Shown here piece after piece: positions 7,323-9,717 of a stretch of 9,717 bases of DNA (positions are counted from its first letter, which is position 1; the number at the start of each line of letters is the position of its first letter). The position numbers and the translations under genes were made by a program. The stretch is taken from contig JAEXBH010000181.1 in NCBI GenBank assembly GCA_023394215.1, positions 1 to 9,717 on the forward strand, read 5' to 3'. The DNA is from Bacillota bacterium. GTDB taxonomy: Bacteria > Bacillota > Clostridia > Tissierellales > Peptoniphilaceae. Under the pieces are notes generated by a model. That model ran no database searches, was not told where the DNA came from, and saw only the letters and a list, made by a program, of their open reading frames with translations.

Positions 7323-7327
7323 CTCCT
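7323..7327 (-). promoter_or_regulatory. Ribosome binding site AGGAG deciding the valS start
   Basis: AGGAG lies five bases before the ATG at 7317. The in-frame ATG at 7356 would give 13 extra residues (beginning MQALKGFFVLGDK) that do not look like ValRS sequence. It lies only about 6 bases after the predicted transcription start. Confidence 0.9.
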
Positions 7328-7332
7328 AAAAC

Positions 7333-7352
7333 AAAAAAGCCCTTAAGAGCCT
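7333..7352 (-). promoter_or_regulatory. Small hairpin followed by a U-run in the valS leader (possible attenuator)
   Basis: In the leader RNA, AGGCUC-UUAA-GGGCU folds into a six-pair stem (with two G-U pairs), followed at once by UUUUUU and then GUUUU before the AGGAG. This has the form of a short intrinsic terminator about 30 bases after the predicted start. The stem is weak, so this is a suggestion only. Confidence 0.35.
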
Positions 7353-7391
7353 GCACGTTATTTACTAAATTATAGTAAATAAGGGCTTTTT
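7334..7391. repeat. Terminator-like inverted repeat flanking the valS promoter
   Basis: Perfect 12-base arms (AAAAAGCCCTTA at 7334-7345, TAAGGGCTTTTT at 7380-7391) enclose 34 bases. The T-run after the stem gives it intrinsic-terminator form on both strands. Only transcripts that begin outside the valS promoter would contain both arms on the minus strand; the promoter itself lies inside the repeat. Confidence 0.6.
7358..7382. repeat. Palindrome over the valS -10 box (possible operator)
   Basis: Arms TTATTTACTA and TAGTAAATAA, 10 bases each and perfect, flank a 5-base centre. The valS -10 (7369-7374) lies within it. The 25-base size and position match a dimeric repressor site; no regulator is known. 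Confidence 0.45.
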
Positions 7392-7397
7392 AGTCAA
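7369..7397 (-). promoter_or_regulatory. Sigma-70-type promoter of valS
   Basis: TTGACT (7397-7392), a 17-base spacer and TATAAT (7374-7369) on the minus strand, with one mismatch from the full consensus. The predicted start is near 7362, giving a leader of about 45 bases before the valS ATG. The whole element lies in the divergent intergenic region. Confidence 0.85.
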
Positions 7398-7483
7398 GAA
7401 ATCTAATCCTTCTCGTATATTTAAAAATTTTTTCAAAATTTAACTTTAAAATTCCATATTTTAATTAATTTATGTGTTAAGAA
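7398..7483. other. AT-rich stretch between divergent promoters
   Basis: This very AT-rich stretch lies between the valS and ppsR promoters. It holds only short A/T-only inverted repeats, such as AAATTTT-TTC-AAAATTT. It contains no RNA gene or open frame that I can support, and may act as upstream promoter element for both sides. Confidence 0.4.
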
Positions 7484-7511
7484 TTGATATTAAAACGGCT
7501 TTTGATATAAT
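7484..7511 (+). promoter_or_regulatory. Sigma-70-type promoter of ppsR-ppdK
   Basis: TTGATA (7484-7489), a 16-base spacer and TATAAT (7506-7511). The predicted start is near 7518, giving a leader of about 28 bases that contains AGGAG at 7536-7540 before the ATG. Confidence 0.75.
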
Positions 7512-7545
7512 AAAAGAGTACACTAAAAGATAGTTAGGAGACTTT

Positions 7546-8328
7546 ATGCAAGATAATAAAATATGGATATTTTCCGATAGGCAATCGGAAAGTTTAACAA
7601 ACATATTGATAAACAACCTGTTCAGTTTGGGTCTTGCTGATGACTTGGTATTTTGCGATTATATCGAGGATTTGGACAGTCTTAAAGAATTAAAACTTAT
7701 GGATGAAAAACAAATCATATACTTTGTCTTCGAAAACAGGGAAATGGCTTCTTTTATTGTTGAAAAATGCCGAGAACTCGGTATAAAATATTTTGACGTC
7801 TATAACATATTGTTTGGATTTTTAAGGTCTATGATTTCAGGTATATCAGAGGGTAAAGAAATAGGTAAGTTGGTTGAAATCAGTAAAAAGAAATTTGTAG
7901 AATTTGCAATCAACAATGATGACGGGAAAAATCCGTCGGCCATCAAGGAAGCTGACTTTGTGATTGTCGGTATATCAAGAACAACAAAGACTCCGCTGTC
8001 AATCTATATGTCTAATCAAGGTTTTAAAGTTGCAAACGTTCCCCTTGTTCCGGAATTGGATATTCCCGAGGAACTCTTTGATATAGACAAAAATAAAATT
8101 ATCGCTCTGACAATGAGCTTAGAAAGGCTTGAAGCCATCAGAAAAGAAAGGCTCAAAAGTTTGGGACTTCCTAAAGATGCCGTTTATGCCAGCTTGGAAA
8201 GAATTAAAGAAGAACTTAACTACGCTGAGCATATAATAAAAAAACTTGGGTGTCATTCCATCGACGTTTCCTATATATCCATAGAAGAAACTGCCGATGT
8301 AATTAAAAATATGATACATAAATTTTGA
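7546..8328 (+). CDS. ppsR: Pyruvate, phosphate dikinase regulatory protein (bifunctional kinase/Pi-phosphorylase, DUF299)
   Basis: A 260-residue cytoplasmic protein of the PDRP/PpsR family, close to usual length. It phosphorylates the target dikinase on a Thr with ADP and removes the phosphate with Pi. The P-loop-like motif is VGISRTTKT (141-149), followed by PLSIYMSNQGFKVANVPLVPE (150-170), the family's best-conserved block. FAINNDDGKNP (120-130) matches the conserved DDG motif, and the C-terminal GCHSIDVSYISIEETADVI also fits. The N-terminal segment reads FSDRQSES where the family usually has a Gly-containing SDSxGETA, so that motif is diverged. AGGAG five bases before the ATG fixes the start. 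The target gene ppdK follows after 12 bases, so target and regulator are co-transcribed. Its target is very probably PPDK rather than PEP synthase. Confidence 0.93.
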   Translation: MQDNKIWIFSDRQSESLTNILINNLFSLGLADDLVFCDYIEDLDSLKELKLMDEKQIIYFVFENREMASFIVEKCRELGIKYFDVYNILFGFLRSMISGISEGKEIGKLVEISKKKFVEFAINNDDGKNPSAIKEADFVIVGISRTTKTPLSIYMSNQGFKVANVPLVPELDIPEELFDIDKNKIIALTMSLERLEAIRKERLKSLGLPKDAVYASLERIKEELNYAEHIIKKLGCHSIDVSYISIEETADVIKNMIHKF

Positions 8329-8340
8329 AAGGGGTAAAAA

Positions 8341-9717
8341 ATGGAAAAGAAATACGTTTATGGTTTCGAAGAAGGCAATAAAGATATGAGAAGCCTTCTT
8401 GGCGGTAAGGGTGCCAATCTTGCCGAAATGACTAAGATTGGTGTTAACGTACCTTATGGTTTTACTGTTACTACTGAAGCTTGTAACAGATATTACGATG
8501 AAAACAAAAGAATTTGGCCTGAGCTTATCAGTGAAGTTAAGGCACACCTTGCGACAACTGAAGAAAAGCTTGGTAAAAAGTTCGGAGATAACACAAATCC
8601 TCTACTATTCTCAGTTCGTTCAGGTGCAGTTTTCTCAATGCCCGGTATGATGGATACAATCTTAAACTTGGGTATCAACGATATAGCGGTTGAAGCTATA
8701 GCAAAAAATACAAATAACGAAAGATTTGCCTACGATTCATACAGAAGATTTATTCAAATGTTTGCCGATGTAGCAATGGGTATAGACAAAGAAAACTTTG
8801 AAAAAATTCTTGAAGCTAAAAAAGAAGAAGTCGGTGTTCATCTTGACAGTGAACTTGATGCGGCTGCTCTTAAAGATGTAGTTGCCAGATATAAAAATGC
8901 TTATAAGGAACTAAAGGGAGAAGATTTCCCTCAAGATCCTGAAGCTCAACTTTTTGCTGCTATAGAAGCGGTATTTGCTTCTTGGAACAATGACAGGGCT
9001 ATCCTATATAGAAAAATGAACGATATCCCTCACAATCTTGGTACAGCTGTAAACGTTCAATCCATGGTATTCGGTAACATGGGTGAAACATCCGGTACAG
9101 GTGTTGCTTTCTCAAGAAACCCTGCAACAGGTGAAAATAAACTGTTCGGTGAATATCTGATGAACGCTCAAGGGGAAGACGTAGTAGCCGGTATCAGAAC
9201 TCCAAGCCCTATAGATCACCTAAAAGAACAAATGCCTGAAGTATACAAAGAATTCCATGATACTGCAAAGAAGCTTGAAAATCACTACAGAGATGTGCAA
9301 GATTTGGAATTTACCATAGAAAACGGAAGATTGTTCCTACTTCAAACAAGAAACGGTAAAAGAACAGCCGAAGCTGCTGTTAATGTAGCTGTAGATTTGG
9401 TAAAAGAAGGTCTTAGAACAAAGGAAGAAGCCTTATTAATGGTTGAACCTAACTCATTAGATCAATTATTGCACCCTACTTTCTCTAAGGAAGCTCTTAA
9501 GAGTGCCGTAGTTTTAACTAAGGGTCTTAACGCTTCTCCAGGTGCGGCTACAGGTTACATCTCATTTGATGCTAAAGAAGCTACACAAAGAACAGCTAAA
9601 GGCGAATCAGTTATCTTGGTAAGAACCGAAACTTCTCCTGAAGACTTGGAAGGTATGGTATCAGCTAAGGGTATCTTAACAGCTCGTGGAGGTATGACTT
9701 CTCACGCTGCCGTAGTT
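8341..9717 (+). CDS. ppdK: Pyruvate, phosphate dikinase, N-terminal 459 codons (cut by the window end)
   Basis: The frame runs open from the ATG at 8341, with GAAAGGGG just upstream, to the window edge, ending on a whole codon. Full length would be about 875 residues. PPDK interconverts ATP, Pi and pyruvate with AMP, PPi and PEP. The N-terminal nucleotide-binding domain starts with GGKGANLAEM (Lys23) and carries FSVRSGAVFSMPGMMDTILNLG (Arg93). Glu323, Gln335 and Arg337 (LEF...LLQTRNGKR) match the ATP-site residues of Clostridium symbiosum PPDK. Linker and start of the swivelling phospho-His domain follow, ending GGMTSHAAVV: His455 is the catalytic phospho-carrier and Thr453 the regulatory phosphosite. 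Codon choice (GGT, GCT, AGA, GAA) suggests high expression. The PEP/pyruvate-binding C-terminal domain is outside the window. Confidence 0.98.
   Translation, partial: MEKKYVYGFEEGNKDMRSLLGGKGANLAEMTKIGVNVPYGFTVTTEACNRYYDENKRIWPELISEVKAHLATTEEKLGKKFGDNTNPLLFSVRSGAVFSMPGMMDTILNLGINDIAVEAIAKNTNNERFAYDSYRRFIQMFADVAMGIDKENFEKILEAKKEEVGVHLDSELDAAALKDVVARYKNAYKELKGEDFPQDPEAQLFAAIEAVFASWNNDRAILYRKMNDIPHNLGTAVNVQSMVFGNMGETSGTGVAFSRNPATGENKLFGEYLMNAQGEDVVAGIRTPSPIDHLKEQMPEVYKEFHDTAKKLENHYRDVQDLEFTIENGRLFLLQTRNGKRTAEAAVNVAVDLVKEGLRTKEEALLMVEPNSLDQLLHPTFSKEALKSAVVLTKGLNASPGAATGYISFDAKEATQRTAKGESVILVRTETSPEDLEGMVSAKGILTARGGMTSHAAVV

Noticed and set aside
7318..7356. In-frame upstream ATG giving a longer valS (894 residues)
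   Set aside because: The extra 13 residues do not resemble ValRS, and the clear AGGAG at 7323-7327 serves the ATG at 7317.
7499..7516. Short symmetry CTTTT/AAAAG around the ppsR -10
   Set aside because: Only five base pairs per arm, mostly A/T; expected by chance in this AT-rich region.
7318..7545. T-box riboswitch upstream of valS
   Set aside because: No T-box sequence, specifier stem or AGGGUGG-like antiterminator is seen on the minus strand, and the leader after the predicted start is too short.
8119..8547. 142-codon minus-strand frame over the ppsR-ppdK junction
   Set aside because: Both plus-strand genes are strongly supported across the same bases, and the antisense frame shows no known motif.

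Overview
The window looks like ordinary core chromosome of an AT-rich, low-GC Gram-positive anaerobe (Bacillota; Clostridia or Tissierellia-like by gene content). The signs are strong AGGAG-type ribosome binding sites, a YwlG/UPF0340 protein, an Hsp33 of Bacillota type, and pyruvate phosphate dikinase (PPDK) next to its regulatory kinase/phosphorylase. I cannot name a genus. I see no mobile element, CRISPR array, tRNA, rRNA or sign of recent transfer.

Layout. (1) Bases 1-848, plus strand: the 3' two-fifths or so of a uracil permease, then a small BFD-type [2Fe-2S] protein. A long perfect inverted repeat (861-916) closes this unit and the one converging on it. (2) Bases 950-7317, minus strand, read right to left: valS, hpt and a SAM methyltransferase, tightly spaced; then a cold-shock gene with its own promoter; then hslO (Hsp33), a TRIC/UPF0126 membrane protein and a ywlG-type gene, with the last two translationally coupled. 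(3) Bases 7318-7545: a divergent control region with a near-consensus promoter on each strand. (4) Bases 7546-9717, plus strand: the PPDK regulatory protein and the first 459 codons of ppdK. ppdK is cut by the window edge just after the catalytic His455 and the regulatory Thr453.

How the genes work together. ppsR and ppdK form a clear enzyme-regulator pair at the PEP/pyruvate node: the regulator would phosphorylate and dephosphorylate the Thr two residues before the catalytic His, and that Thr is present. valS, hpt, csp and hslO are housekeeping and stress genes for translation, purine salvage, RNA chaperoning and redox chaperoning. uraA adds pyrimidine uptake.

There is no convincing new multi-gene system here. 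The points worth a second look are regulatory and single-residue: a palindrome over the valS -10 box, a hairpin plus U-run in the valS leader with no T-box, a UUCG-capped hairpin at the predicted 5' end of the csp mRNA, an Asp-to-Asn change at a purine/metal-contact position in Hpt, and a PPDK regulator with a diverged N-terminal motif.
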